Source of the DNA: Citrobacter amalonaticus Y19
Lineage (GTDB): Bacteria; Pseudomonadota; Gammaproteobacteria; Enterobacterales; Enterobacteriaceae
Direction of reading: 5' to 3'
Assembly: GCF_000981805.1 (NCBI RefSeq)
Contig: NZ_CP011132.1
Span: 1,302,001-1,366,000 of the forward strand
Length of the DNA: 64,000 nucleotides
Below the pieces are notes generated by a model. The model was not told where the DNA came from, did not search any database, and saw only the letters and a program-made list of their open reading frames with translations. The position numbers and the translations under genes were made by a program. How positions within the stretch are numbered: position 1 is the stretch's first letter; each line of letters begins with the position of its first letter. Shown one piece after another: positions 43,479 through 51,809 of the stretch.

Positions 43479-43596
43479 GTTTTCATTACCAGGTATATTG
43501 CAGACGAAAGTGTGAAAGCCCACTTCTCCTGCGACGTTTTGCTGATGTTATTGACGTTATACAAACTATATTGCAGTTAGCGATAACAATATTGCA
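43479..43596 (-). promoter_or_regulatory. Shared ydi regulon operator, ydiN copy
   Basis: Element GTTTTCATTACCAGG + TATATTGCA at 43479-43502 (22 of 24 bases identical to the ydiQ copy), then TATATTGCA at 43567-43575 (followed by GTTAGCG) and AATATTGCA at 43588-43596. Box starts are at 0, +73 and +94 bp, exactly as upstream of ydiQ, and the proximal box lies 128 bp from the ydiN start (131 bp for ydiQ). The rest of the 246-bp ydiM-ydiN gap shows no gene. Confidence 0.75.
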
Positions 43597-43612
43597 TATG
43601 GCGGATTCAGCC

Positions 43613-44830
43613 TTATTCCGCTAACGGTGATATCAACAACTGACGTTTTGTTTCGAGACGACTGCGATAGCCGATAAACAGCGCCAACAGGAAACCTACG
43701 GCGGCAATACCGGTATCAAACCACATAATATCGGCGATGCTTCTCTGTGAGAGATGGGCCGTTACCAGCGGGATCGTGAAGGTGGCAATGCTACCTGCAC
43801 TGTAATAAATGCCGGTGGCTTTCCCTTTCGCATGCGGGAAGCGGGCTGCCATCAGGGTCAGGCCTATCTGTACCACCCCTCCGGCTGATGAAAAGCCGAT
43901 CACAAAGGCAAAGACAATCACAACATACACCGTGGGATGTAGGCATACCGTCAACAGCGCGACAAACGAGACGAAGGTGTACAGCATCAGCAAGGTGGTG
44001 GAACGCACCGTTTTGCGCACCAGCGGGGCGGTAATCAACACGCAAAGCAGTGAACCGCAGGTATAAATGCTCAGCAATTTGATCGACAGGGTATACGACA
44101 TCCCGGCGACAAACTGCCCGTATTGCGCCAGCCACTGGCTGATGAGATAAAACGTGGCCATCGAGATGTAGCCATACAGGGTGTAGCTGGCAAGATCGAT
44201 AAATGCGCAGCGATGTTTTTCCGCCGGGTGCTGTTCGTGCACTGGCGTGACCGGTGCAACGCGACGCCCGGGATGGGGCGGAAAAGTGCAGCGCAGTAAA
44301 AACAGACCGTTAATCAACATGATTGCGGCCGCAACGATAAATGACCAGCCAAACCACAGTTCCGCCCAGACCAGCAGACTGATAATGATGGGGAGTAAGA
44401 ACTGTCCGCCGGAGACAAAGGCCTTAATCAGGATGTTGGCGGTGCTCGGCGAAGAGGGAAAGGCCTCCATCAGGCTGGGGTAGGTACCCGCATCCAGAAA
44501 ACTGTTCGCCATGCCCGCGAGGACCCCGAACGCATAAGCGATGATAATATTGTGGGTCGTCAGAATGCCGAAAAAGAACGTCACATAGCAGAGCATTCCC
44601 AGAATAATAAAGGGTCTGCGGCCAAACCGGTCGGAGAGTAATCCGGCACAAAGCAGGACGCTTAAGCGCCCGATGCCTAATGAGGAGATCACGACAGACA
44701 CGCCGGCGGCATTTGTCTGCCACTGTTGTTCGAGCGATGCCATGTTGAGGCTCATCAGGATGACCCCCATGCCATGCACCAGGTAATTGAGATACAGCCC
44801 CATCGCGGTGGGGAAATAGTGATTTTTCAT
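43613..44830 (-). CDS. ydiM: MFS transporter YdiM
   Basis: 405-residue major facilitator with about 12 spans, paralogous to YdiN: both start with a short hydrophilic end, share the MGVILMSLNM/ISVITLAQNM-type first span and the GLLSDRFGRRPFIILG loop. Substrate unknown; a role in uptake of quinate-, shikimate- or aromatic-type acids is an inference from position. Upstream a small inverted repeat ACGGGTT/AACCCGT (44868-44885) lies in the promoter region. Confidence 0.92.
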   Translation of the reverse strand: MKNHYFPTAMGLYLNYLVHGMGVILMSLNMASLEQQWQTNAAGVSVVISSLGIGRLSVLLCAGLLSDRFGRRPFIILGMLCYVTFFFGILTTHNIIIAYAFGVLAGMANSFLDAGTYPSLMEAFPSSPSTANILIKAFVSGGQFLLPIIISLLVWAELWFGWSFIVAAAIMLINGLFLLRCTFPPHPGRRVAPVTPVHEQHPAEKHRCAFIDLASYTLYGYISMATFYLISQWLAQYGQFVAGMSYTLSIKLLSIYTCGSLLCVLITAPLVRKTVRSTTLLMLYTFVSFVALLTVCLHPTVYVVIVFAFVIGFSSAGGVVQIGLTLMAARFPHAKGKATGIYYSAGSIATFTIPLVTAHLSQRSIADIMWFDTGIAAVGFLLALFIGYRSRLETKRQLLISPLAE

Positions 44831-44959
44831 GATGCCTGCTCAGCGAAATGGCTAATGATTTTCCCTGGTACGGGTTAAAAACCCGTGCCTTAAAAGTACA
44901 ATCAATCTGTTTATTTAACGTTTTTTAGTATGAATCGCCTGTGGCAGGAAATACGTGGT

Positions 44960-45316
44960 CTAGCACAATCGTTCCAGGTCGTGGGCATAGAGTTCGGCAG
45001 CAACGGATTGATAAATTTTCCAGTCAAGAAAACTGCCATCACGATAGACTGACTGGAAATCGGTTAAATCAGCAAAGAAACGCATGGTATTATTACCAAT
45101 GCGATTGTTTATCTTCTCTATAATGGCATTAATACGTCGTTTTCTTTTACTGCGCATTTCCAGCAGCGTTTCCACAATCGCGGGAGGCAGTTCACATTCG
45201 CCATTTTCCCACTGTTGCCAGTCGCCGACATTATAATCTGGCGCAATCCATGACATGCATTCCTCAATGGTCATTGCAAAAACTTGACGTAATGCCTGTA
45301 GTTCATAAGCGTTCAT
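44960..45316 (-). CDS. ydiL: Putative DNA-binding protein YdiL (DUF1870)
   Basis: 118-residue cytoplasmic protein; the ATG at 45316 (MNAYELQALRQVFAMTIEEC) is the family start, although the frame opens 15 codons earlier. The N-terminal 60 residues look like a Xre/HipB-type helix-turn-helix (MTIEECMSWIAPDYNVGDWQQWENG), followed by a basic linker (RSKRKRRINAIIEKINNRIG). The fold is known for the E. coli protein; its targets are not. No toxin partner is adjacent. It stands alone between ydiM and the RprA gene. Confidence 0.92.
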   Translation of the reverse strand: MNAYELQALRQVFAMTIEECMSWIAPDYNVGDWQQWENGECELPPAIVETLLEMRSKRKRRINAIIEKINNRIGNNTMRFFADLTDFQSVYRDGSFLDWKIYQSVAAELYAHDLERLC

Positions 45317-45470
45317 CATTGAATGACCCCATATTAAAAAACAATAAGGCATAAATAACATTATTAAACGGGTTTCGGCATGAAGAGAGTCACAATATCT
45401 TGTGCAATATTCTTTGTTATCGGCCTGTGAATATTACTTGCAGGGACGTGACTAATGCGATTTCAGGATA

Positions 45471-45575
45471 AAAAAAAGCCCATCGTGGGAGATGGGCAAA
45501 GACTACACACAGCAATTCGTTGTTTCACTCAGGGGATTTCCATACTTATAAATCAATGTCTTGATCTATAACCGT
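45471..45575 (-). ncRNA. rprA: Small RNA RprA
   Basis: Hfq-binding sRNA that opens the rpoS leader and also acts on csgD, ydaM and other targets. On the minus strand the sequence begins ACGGTTATAGATCAAGACA and ends with the terminator GCCCATCTCCCACGATGGGC plus seven T; it differs from E. coli RprA at only a few positions. The seed region around GGAAATCCCCTGAGTGAAAC is intact. Just upstream, GAGACGAATCTGATCG and TACTAT correspond to the RcsB-controlled promoter, so Rcs envelope-stress control is expected. It sits between ydiK and ydiL as in E. coli. Confidence 0.95.
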
Positions 45576-45761
45576 GACCTAATAGTAGGGTATCGGGCGT
45601 TTTAGCGTCGATCAGATTCGTCTCAATAGTTTAAATATCGTAAAGAATTTGCGACATAAATCAGGGATGACGAAGCGGTAACAGGCACTACAGGTAAGTT
45701 ACGGGACAGTATTGATTAGCGGAGTTAAACAATCAGGCGACCGGAGTCGCCTGTTATCACG

Positions 45762-46874
45762 TTACTTTTTAAGGTCTTCGATTTCGTTCAGTTCTTCGAG
45801 GAGTTCTTCGGGGTTGCTGGTGGGCGCAGGCGCTTCGTTAACCCAGGCCGAAAACAGTCGCCAGGAAACGGCCAGCAGTACCGGACCGATAAACAAACCA
45901 ATCATGCCAAACGCAATCAGGCCGCCAATGACGCCGGAGAGAATCAGAATCAGCGGCAAATCTGCGCCCATGCGGATAAGCATCGGGCGAATCACGTTAT
46001 CCAGTGTTCCCACCACGCAACTCCACGCCAGCAGCACGCTGCCCCAGGTGGTATCGCCAGTCCAGTAAAGCCAGATAATGGCCGGAATCAACACCGGTAA
46101 CGGCCCCAGTTGTACCAGGCAGGAGAGGATCATCACCACGGAGAGCAGTGTGGCGTAAGGGACGCCGGAAACGGCCAGGCCGATACCGCCCAGCACCGCC
46201 TGCACCAGCGCAGTGACGACCACGCCCAGCGCGACCGCGCGGATCGCCTGTGCGGCCAGCAGCATCGCCGCGTCGCCACGCTTTGCGGCCAGACGGTAGG
46301 CAAAATGACGAATACCCAGCGCCACCGTCTCACCACGCCAGTACAGCAGGGCGCTGAACAAGAGCATCAGGCCGCAGTGCATCATAAAGCGACCGATGTG
46401 GGCGGCCTGACCGACAAACCAGGTGGTCGTGGTGCCGATGTACGGACGGACCTTCGCCATGATCGCCGTCCCCCCCATATCCAGCAGGTTATGCCAGCCG
46501 GCATACAGTTTCGCGCCGACCAGCGGAATGCTGTTCAGCCAGGCCAGATCCGGTAACGTCATATCACCGCTCGTGACGGCGTGAATCAGCGGTCCGCTGC
46601 CATCAACAATGCTGTTGACCAGCAGGGCAATCGGGATCACAAACAACAGCACTAATAAGAGCGTCATCACCAGAACCGCCAGTGAACGTCGGCCCCAGAG
46701 TAATTTTTGCAGGCGCAGTAAAACCGGCCAGGTTGCGATGACGATCGTCCCGGCCCAGGCAAAGCCCAGAATAAAAGGTTGAACAATCCAAAGACACGCC
46801 ACAATCATGATGGCTAAAAACAGCACCGACAGCAGCACTTGCGCGATATCCCTGGGCTGATGAATATTGACCAT
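45762..46874 (-). CDS. ydiK: Membrane protein YdiK (AI-2E/PerM transporter family)
   Basis: 370-residue inner-membrane protein with about eight spans, of the AI-2E transporter (PerM/TqsA) family; substrate unknown. The ATG at 46874 (MVNIHQPRDIAQVLLSVLFL) matches relatives; a GTG four codons upstream is possible. The conserved family block VGTLDNVIRPMLIRMGADLP and GGLIAFGMIGLFIGPV is intact. An inverted repeat CAGGCGAC/GTCGCCTG just below the stop (45734-45753) may terminate it. Confidence 0.92.
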   Translation of the reverse strand: MVNIHQPRDIAQVLLSVLFLAIMIVACLWIVQPFILGFAWAGTIVIATWPVLLRLQKLLWGRRSLAVLVMTLLLVLLFVIPIALLVNSIVDGSGPLIHAVTSGDMTLPDLAWLNSIPLVGAKLYAGWHNLLDMGGTAIMAKVRPYIGTTTTWFVGQAAHIGRFMMHCGLMLLFSALLYWRGETVALGIRHFAYRLAAKRGDAAMLLAAQAIRAVALGVVVTALVQAVLGGIGLAVSGVPYATLLSVVMILSCLVQLGPLPVLIPAIIWLYWTGDTTWGSVLLAWSCVVGTLDNVIRPMLIRMGADLPLILILSGVIGGLIAFGMIGLFIGPVLLAVSWRLFSAWVNEAPAPTSNPEELLEELNEIEDLKK

Positions 46875-47079
46875 AAACTCTTTCACCTATGTAGTGCGTC
46901 AGATCGTTGACGCGACACGACCGCGTGAAACACGCCTTATAATGATGAGCAATTTCAGCGGTTTTTGACAGGCGGATTCTGCCAGTATTTCTGTTGGGTG
47001 TATTAGAAAAAAATGTGATACAACAATAAGCAAACGATTAACTCCCACAACACACAGACCGCAGGAAAGGGTCACGATA

Positions 47080-50000
47080 ATGATTCCACAAATTTCTCAG
47101 GCACCCGGCGTCGTTCAGTTGGTGCTTAATTTTTTGCAAGAGCTGGAGCAACAAGGATTTACCGGCGATACGGCGACCAGTTATGCCGATCGTCTGACGA
47201 TGTCGACCGATAACAGTATCTATCAACTTCTCCCCGATGCTGTGGTTTTTCCCCGCTCAACGGCCGATGTGGCGCTGATTGCCCGCCTGGCGGCGCAACC
47301 GCGCTTTACCTCGCTGATTTTCACCCCGCGCGGCGGGGGTACGGGGACCAACGGACAGGCGCTGAACCAGGGCATCATCGTCGATATGTCCCGCTATATG
47401 AGCCGCATCATTGAAATCAACCCGCAAGAGGGCTGGGTGCGGGTGGAAGCGGGGGTGATCAAGGATCAACTGAATCAGTATCTGAAGCCATATGGCTATT
47501 TTTTCGCCCCGGAATTGTCTACCAGTAACCGGGCAACGCTGGGCGGGATGATTAACACTGACGCCTCCGGGCAAGGGTCGCTGGTCTACGGGAAGACGTC
47601 CGATCACGTGCTGGGCGTACGGGCAGTACTGCTGGGCGGCGATATTCTCGATACGCAGCCGCTGCCGGTTGAACTGGCGCAGACGCTCGGTCAGAGCAAT
47701 ACCGCCATTGGCCGTATTTATCGCACCGTGTTTGAGCGCTGCCGCGATAAGCGTCAGTTGATCATGGATAAATTCCCCAAACTGAACCGCTTCCTGACGG
47801 GCTACGATTTGCGTCATGTCTTTAATGATGACATGAGCGAATTCGATCTGACCCGGATCCTCACCGGTTCGGAAGGGACGCTGGCGTTCATTACAGAAGC
47901 GCGACTGGACATTACGCCGCTGCCGAAAGTGCGTCGGCTGGTGAACGTGAAATACGACTCTTTTGACTCCGCGCTGCGCAATGCGCCGTTCATGGTGGAC
48001 GCGCGTGCGCTGTCGGTGGAGACGGTTGACTCAAAAGTGCTGAACCTGGCGCGTGAAGATATCGTCTGGCATTCGGTGAGCGAACTGATTACCGACGTCC
48101 CGGATAAAGAGATGCTCGGCCTGAACATTGTCGAATTTGCCGGTGATGATGAAGCCGTTATCGACGGACAGGTCGCGTCCCTGTGCGAACGCCTGGATGA
48201 GCTGATTGCCCGTGAAGAGGCGGGCGTGATTGGCTGGCAGTTATGCACTGAACTGGCGGGCGTTGAGCGTATCTACGCGATGCGTAAAAAAGCGGTGGGG
48301 TTGCTGGGAAATGCAAAAGGGGCGGCAAAACCGATCCCGTTTGCCGAGGACACCTGCGTACCGCCGGAACATCTTGCCGACTATATCGCGGAATTCCGCG
48401 CACTGCTTGATGGTCACGGCCTGAGCTACGGCATGTTCGGCCACGTCGACGCCGGGGTGCTGCATGTGCGGCCTGCGCTGGATATGTGCGACCCGCAGCA
48501 GGAAGTGCTGATGAAGCAAATCTCCGACGACGTGGTGGCGCTGACGGCGAAATATGGCGGTCTGCTGTGGGGCGAACACGGCAAAGGCTTCCGTGCCGAG
48601 TACAGCCCGGCGTTTTTTGGCGATGAACTTTTCGCGGAACTGCGGAAGGTGAAAGCGGCGTTCGATCCGCAAAACCGACTGAATCCAGGGAAAATTTGTC
48701 CACCGGAAGGTATCGACGCACCGATGATGAAAGTCGATGCGGTTAAACGCGGCACCTGGGACCGGCAAATCCCGCTGGCCGTTCGCCAGACCTGGCGAGG
48801 CGCGCTGGAATGTAACGGCAACGGTCTGTGCTTTAACTTCGACGCGAAGAGCCCGATGTGTCCGTCGATGAAAATCAGCCTCAACCGCATCCACTCGCCG
48901 AAAGGGCGCGCAACGCTGGTGCGTGAATGGCTGCGTCTGCTGGCGGATCGCGGCGTCGACCCGGTACGACTGGAAAACGCGCTGACGAGCAAACGGCCCA
49001 GCCTGCGTTCCCTGATTTCGCGTACCCGCAACACCTGGCATGCCAGCAAAGGCGAGTATGATTTTTCGCATGAAGTGAAGGAGGCGATGTCCGGCTGTCT
49101 GGCCTGTAAGGCCTGCTCGACGCAGTGTCCGATCAAAATCGACGTCCCGGAGTTCCGCTCGCGCTTCCTGCAGCTTTACCACACCCGCTACCTGCGCCCG
49201 CTGCGCGACCATCTGGTGGCAACGGTCGAAACCTATGCGCCGCTGATGGCGCGGGCGCCGAAGACCTTCAACTTCTTTATTAATCAGCCGCTGGTGCGCA
49301 AGCTGTCGGCAAAACATATTGGTATGGTCGATTTGCCGCTGCTGTCGACGCCGTCGCTGCAACAGCAGATGGTGGGGCATCGCTCGGCGAACATGACGCT
49401 GGAACAGCTTGAAGCGCTGACGGATGAGCAGAAAACCAGTACGGTGCTGGTGGTGCAGGATCCGTTTACCAGTTATTACGACGCGCAGGTCGTGGCGGAT
49501 TTCGTCCGTCTGGTCGAAAAACTGGGGATGCAGCCGGTTCTGCTGCCGTTCTCGCCAAACGGTAAAGCGCAGCACATCAAAGGCTTCCTGACCCGCTTTG
49601 CGAAGACCGCCAAAAAGACCTCTGAGTTTTTGAACCGCGTGGCAAAACTGGGTATGCCAATGGTCGGCGTCGATCCGGCGCTGGTGCTCTGTTATCGCGA
49701 TGAGTACAGGCTGGCATTAGGTGAACAGCGCGGTGATTTCCATGTCCAACTCGCCAATGAGTGGCTGGCTACTGCACTGGCCTCGCACGAACCGCGTGAC
49801 GTTAGCGGTGAATCCTGGTACTTCTTCGGTCACTGTACCGAAGTGACCGCGCTGCCGGGCGCACCTGCGCAGTGGGCGTCGATCTTTGCCCGCTTTGGCG
49901 CGAAGCTGGAAAATGTCAGCGTGGGGTGTTGCGGTATGGCCGGGACCTACGGCCATGAGGCGAAGAATCATGCGAGTTCGCTGGGCATTTACGAGTTGTC

Positions 50001-50136
50001 GTGGCATCAGGCGATGGAGCGACTGCCGCGCAGTCGTTGTCTCGCGACGGGATATTCCTGCCGCAGCCAGGTGAAACGCGTTGAAGGCACGGGCGTGCGC
50101 CATCCTGTGCAGGCATTACTGGAGATTATTGGATGA
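47080..50136 (+). CDS. ydiJ: FAD/Fe-S oxidoreductase YdiJ, D-2-hydroxyglutarate dehydrogenase type
   Basis: 1018-residue fused enzyme, the same length as in E. coli: an N-terminal FAD-binding domain (PRGGGTGTNGQALNQG near residue 86), an FAD-oxidase C domain, a ferredoxin-like region with Cys673, 676, 679 and 683 (CLACKACSTQC), and C-terminal CCG domains (SVGCCGMAGTYGHEAKN). Relatives oxidise D-2-hydroxyglutarate, the by-product of SerA. The stop codon overlaps the start of menI (ATGA), so the two are co-translated. Confidence 0.94.
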   Translation: MIPQISQAPGVVQLVLNFLQELEQQGFTGDTATSYADRLTMSTDNSIYQLLPDAVVFPRSTADVALIARLAAQPRFTSLIFTPRGGGTGTNGQALNQGIIVDMSRYMSRIIEINPQEGWVRVEAGVIKDQLNQYLKPYGYFFAPELSTSNRATLGGMINTDASGQGSLVYGKTSDHVLGVRAVLLGGDILDTQPLPVELAQTLGQSNTAIGRIYRTVFERCRDKRQLIMDKFPKLNRFLTGYDLRHVFNDDMSEFDLTRILTGSEGTLAFITEARLDITPLPKVRRLVNVKYDSFDSALRNAPFMVDARALSVETVDSKVLNLAREDIVWHSVSELITDVPDKEMLGLNIVEFAGDDEAVIDGQVASLCERLDELIAREEAGVIGWQLCTELAGVERIYAMRKKAVGLLGNAKGAAKPIPFAEDTCVPPEHLADYIAEFRALLDGHGLSYGMFGHVDAGVLHVRPALDMCDPQQEVLMKQISDDVVALTAKYGGLLWGEHGKGFRAEYSPAFFGDELFAELRKVKAAFDPQNRLNPGKICPPEGIDAPMMKVDAVKRGTWDRQIPLAVRQTWRGALECNGNGLCFNFDAKSPMCPSMKISLNRIHSPKGRATLVREWLRLLADRGVDPVRLENALTSKRPSLRSLISRTRNTWHASKGEYDFSHEVKEAMSGCLACKACSTQCPIKIDVPEFRSRFLQLYHTRYLRPLRDHLVATVETYAPLMARAPKTFNFFINQPLVRKLSAKHIGMVDLPLLSTPSLQQQMVGHRSANMTLEQLEALTDEQKTSTVLVVQDPFTSYYDAQVVADFVRLVEKLGMQPVLLPFSPNGKAQHIKGFLTRFAKTAKKTSEFLNRVAKLGMPMVGVDPALVLCYRDEYRLALGEQRGDFHVQLANEWLATALASHEPRDVSGESWYFFGHCTEVTALPGAPAQWASIFARFGAKLENVSVGCCGMAGTYGHEAKNHASSLGIYELSWHQAMERLPRSRCLATGYSCRSQVKRVEGTGVRHPVQALLEIIG

Positions 50137-50543
50137 TCTGGAAGCGTAAAGTCACCCTCGATGCCCTCAATGCGATGGGCGAAGGGAATATGGTTGGCCT
50201 GCTGGATATTCGCTTTGAACATATCGGCGACGATACGCTTGAAGCGTCAATGCCCGTTGACGGGCGCACAAAGCAGCCGTTTGGCCTGCTACACGGCGGA
50301 GCCTCCGTCGTGCTCGCCGAAAGCATCGGTTCTGTTGCGGGTTACCTGTGTACTCAGGGTGAGCAGAAAGTGGTGGGGCTGGAGGTCAACGCTAACCACG
50401 TTCGCTCCGCGCGAGAAGGGCGCGTGAAGGGAGTCTGTAAGGCGATTCATACCGGCTCCCGGTATCAGGTCTGGCAGATTGACATTTACGATGAGCAGCA
50501 GCGACTGTGCTGTACCTCACGGTTGACCACCTCTGTTGTGTGA
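50133..50543 (+). CDS. menI: DHNA-CoA thioesterase MenI (YdiI)
   Basis: Hot-dog fold thioesterase that releases 1,4-dihydroxy-2-naphthoate from its CoA ester in menaquinone synthesis. 136 residues. The active-site helix FGLLHGGASVVLAESIGS contains His54 and catalytic Glu63. The start overlaps the ydiJ stop by four bases; the rest of the men genes lie elsewhere. Confidence 0.95.
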   Translation: MIWKRKVTLDALNAMGEGNMVGLLDIRFEHIGDDTLEASMPVDGRTKQPFGLLHGGASVVLAESIGSVAGYLCTQGEQKVVGLEVNANHVRSAREGRVKGVCKAIHTGSRYQVWQIDIYDEQQRLCCTSRLTTSVV

Positions 50544-50643
50544 CGTTGTCACCTAAAAAAGTGTGATCAGTATTGCTTTTGGTCATAATCTGCGCAGCAA
50601 AAGGTGATATACTGTGCAGGTTTTGACCATAAGCGAGGATGAT

Positions 50644-50832
50644 ATGACTAGCCAACTAGACCCGGCCCAACTGGCAATTGAGTTTTTACGTCGTGATAAA
50701 ACAGAGCTCTCTCCAGCCCAATACCTTAAAAAACTGAAACAACTTGAGCTCGAATTTACCGATTTACTGACGCTCTCTTCCACCGAGTTAAAAGAAGAGA
50801 TCTATTTTGCCTGGCGCCTTGGCGTTCATTGA
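50644..50832 (+). CDS. ydiH: Conserved small protein YdiH
   Basis: 62-residue protein, conserved at this position in enterics, function unknown. The chosen ATG at 50644 follows GCGAGGAT and gives MTSQLDPAQLAIEFLRRDK, the E. coli start. It is predicted to be mainly helical (ELSPAQYLKKLKQLELEFTDLL), with the conserved C-terminus KEEIYFAWRLGVH. Followed by an intrinsic terminator. Confidence 0.92.
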   Translation: MTSQLDPAQLAIEFLRRDKTELSPAQYLKKLKQLELEFTDLLTLSSTELKEEIYFAWRLGVH

Positions 50833-50856
50833 TTCTGCGATTGTCAGCGTAAAGAG

Positions 50857-50884
50857 AACCCGACTCCTGTGTCGGGTTTTTTTT
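50857..50884 (+). terminator. Intrinsic terminator of ydiH
   Basis: AACCCGAC/GTCGGGTT with a 6-base loop and eight T. Confidence 0.93.
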
Positions 50885-51039
50885 GGCCTCGCTGAACTGC
50901 GCGGGTGCCGGAAAAGGCTGCGGTTGTTTCTGAAAGCGATCCCGTCAACGATGTCGTCATTCAGGGAATTGATCCGACACAGAAAAGTCAGGGATAGCAA
51001 TTTGTGTTAAAAATGACCTTCGGCAATATGAGACTATTC

Positions 51040-51145
51040 TTATCGCCCCTTCAAGAGCTAAGCCATCGTGAGTGCCGGAGATAAGCGCCGGATGGGGCCG
51101 GAACCCTTAAGGCTGTTACTGACAACCTTAAGGGTTTTGTTTTTC
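51040..51145 (+). ncRNA. rydB: Structured small RNA at the RydB position
   Basis: In the ydiH-sufA gap, where E. coli encodes the sRNA RydB. A first structured part pairs GCCCC (51045-51049) with GGGGC (51094-51098) around an inner GTGCCGG...CGCCGG hairpin. It is followed by a strong terminator, AACCCTTAAGG/CCTTAAGGGTT (51102-51136), and a T-rich tail. The layout, compact fold plus intrinsic terminator, is typical of a small RNA. I assign RydB by position and general recollection; sequence identity could not be checked. 5' end and targets are unknown. Confidence 0.55.
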
Positions 51146-51252
51146 TGTGCTTTCACTCTCCTCATATCATTCCTATCCCTGAAATAGTCATTTTCTATAC
51201 ATCTTTACTGTTTTGACCACTCAGGTCGATGACGAACGTTAAAGTCATTATC

Positions 51253-51265
51253 AATCAATGTATTG
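51253..51265 (+). promoter_or_regulatory. IHF site in the suf promoter region
   Basis: AATCAATGTATTG is a perfect match to the IHF consensus WATCAANNNNTTR, 168 bp upstream of sufA. In E. coli IHF bends this region so distally bound OxyR can activate suf. Confidence 0.7.
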
Positions 51266-51371
51266 AACAAATTCATCCATTCCTCTTAACCCGCGTGGCA
51301 GGGTCTATGCTTAATAAAAGTGCTCAAAAAGGATGAAACGCCGGAATGCCCCTGCTGTTGAGGGGTTGAAG

Positions 51372-51387
51372 TGAGAATCGTTATCAC
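51372..51387 (+). promoter_or_regulatory. Fur box of the suf operon
   Basis: TGAGAATCGTTATCAC (minus strand GTGATAACGATTCTCA) resembles the Fur 6-1-6 pattern and lies 46-61 bp before sufA. An IscR-type sequence (AACCCGCGTGGCAGGG...CTATGC around 51288-51313) lies further upstream but is less clear. Confidence 0.7.
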
Positions 51388-51432
51388 TAACATGGTGTTA
51401 TAGCCTGATGGCTCATTATGCGAGGTAACCCT

Positions 51433-51801
51433 ATGGAATTGCATTCAGGAACATTTAATCCGGACGATTTCACCTGGCGCGGATTGACGCTGACCCCTGC
51501 GGCAGCGGCGCATATTCGCGAACTGGTTGCAAAGCAGCCGGACATGCTGGGCGTCCGGCTGGGCGTGAAGCAGACGGGATGCGCCGGTTTTGGCTACGTG
51601 CTGGATACCGTCAGCGAGCCGGAAAAAGACGATCTGCTGTTTGAGTTTGAAGGCGCGAAGCTCTATGCCCCGCTACAGGCAATGCCGTTTATCGACGGCA
51701 CGGAAGTCGATTACGTCCGCGAAGGATTAAACCAGTTATTCAAATTTCATAACCCGAAGGCCCAGAACGAATGCGGCTGTGGCGAAAGCTTTGGGGTATA
51801 G
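51433..51801 (+). CDS. sufA: Fe-S cluster carrier SufA
   Basis: A-type carrier that receives clusters from SufBCD and hands them to apoproteins. 122 residues from the ATG at 51433 (MELHSGTFNPDDF). The three cluster cysteines are Cys50 (KQTGCAGFGY), Cys114 and Cys116 (ECGCGESFGV). First gene of the sufABCDSE stress Fe-S operon; sufB starts 8 bp after its stop codon. Confidence 0.97.
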   Translation: MELHSGTFNPDDFTWRGLTLTPAAAAHIRELVAKQPDMLGVRLGVKQTGCAGFGYVLDTVSEPEKDDLLFEFEGAKLYAPLQAMPFIDGTEVDYVREGLNQLFKFHNPKAQNECGCGESFGV

Positions 51802-51809
51802 GCGGTACT

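Noticed and set aside
48241..49575. 444-codon open frame antisense to ydiJ
   Set aside because: Antisense shadow of a well-conserved gene, with shadow-type composition (Arg, His, Gln) and no family resemblance.
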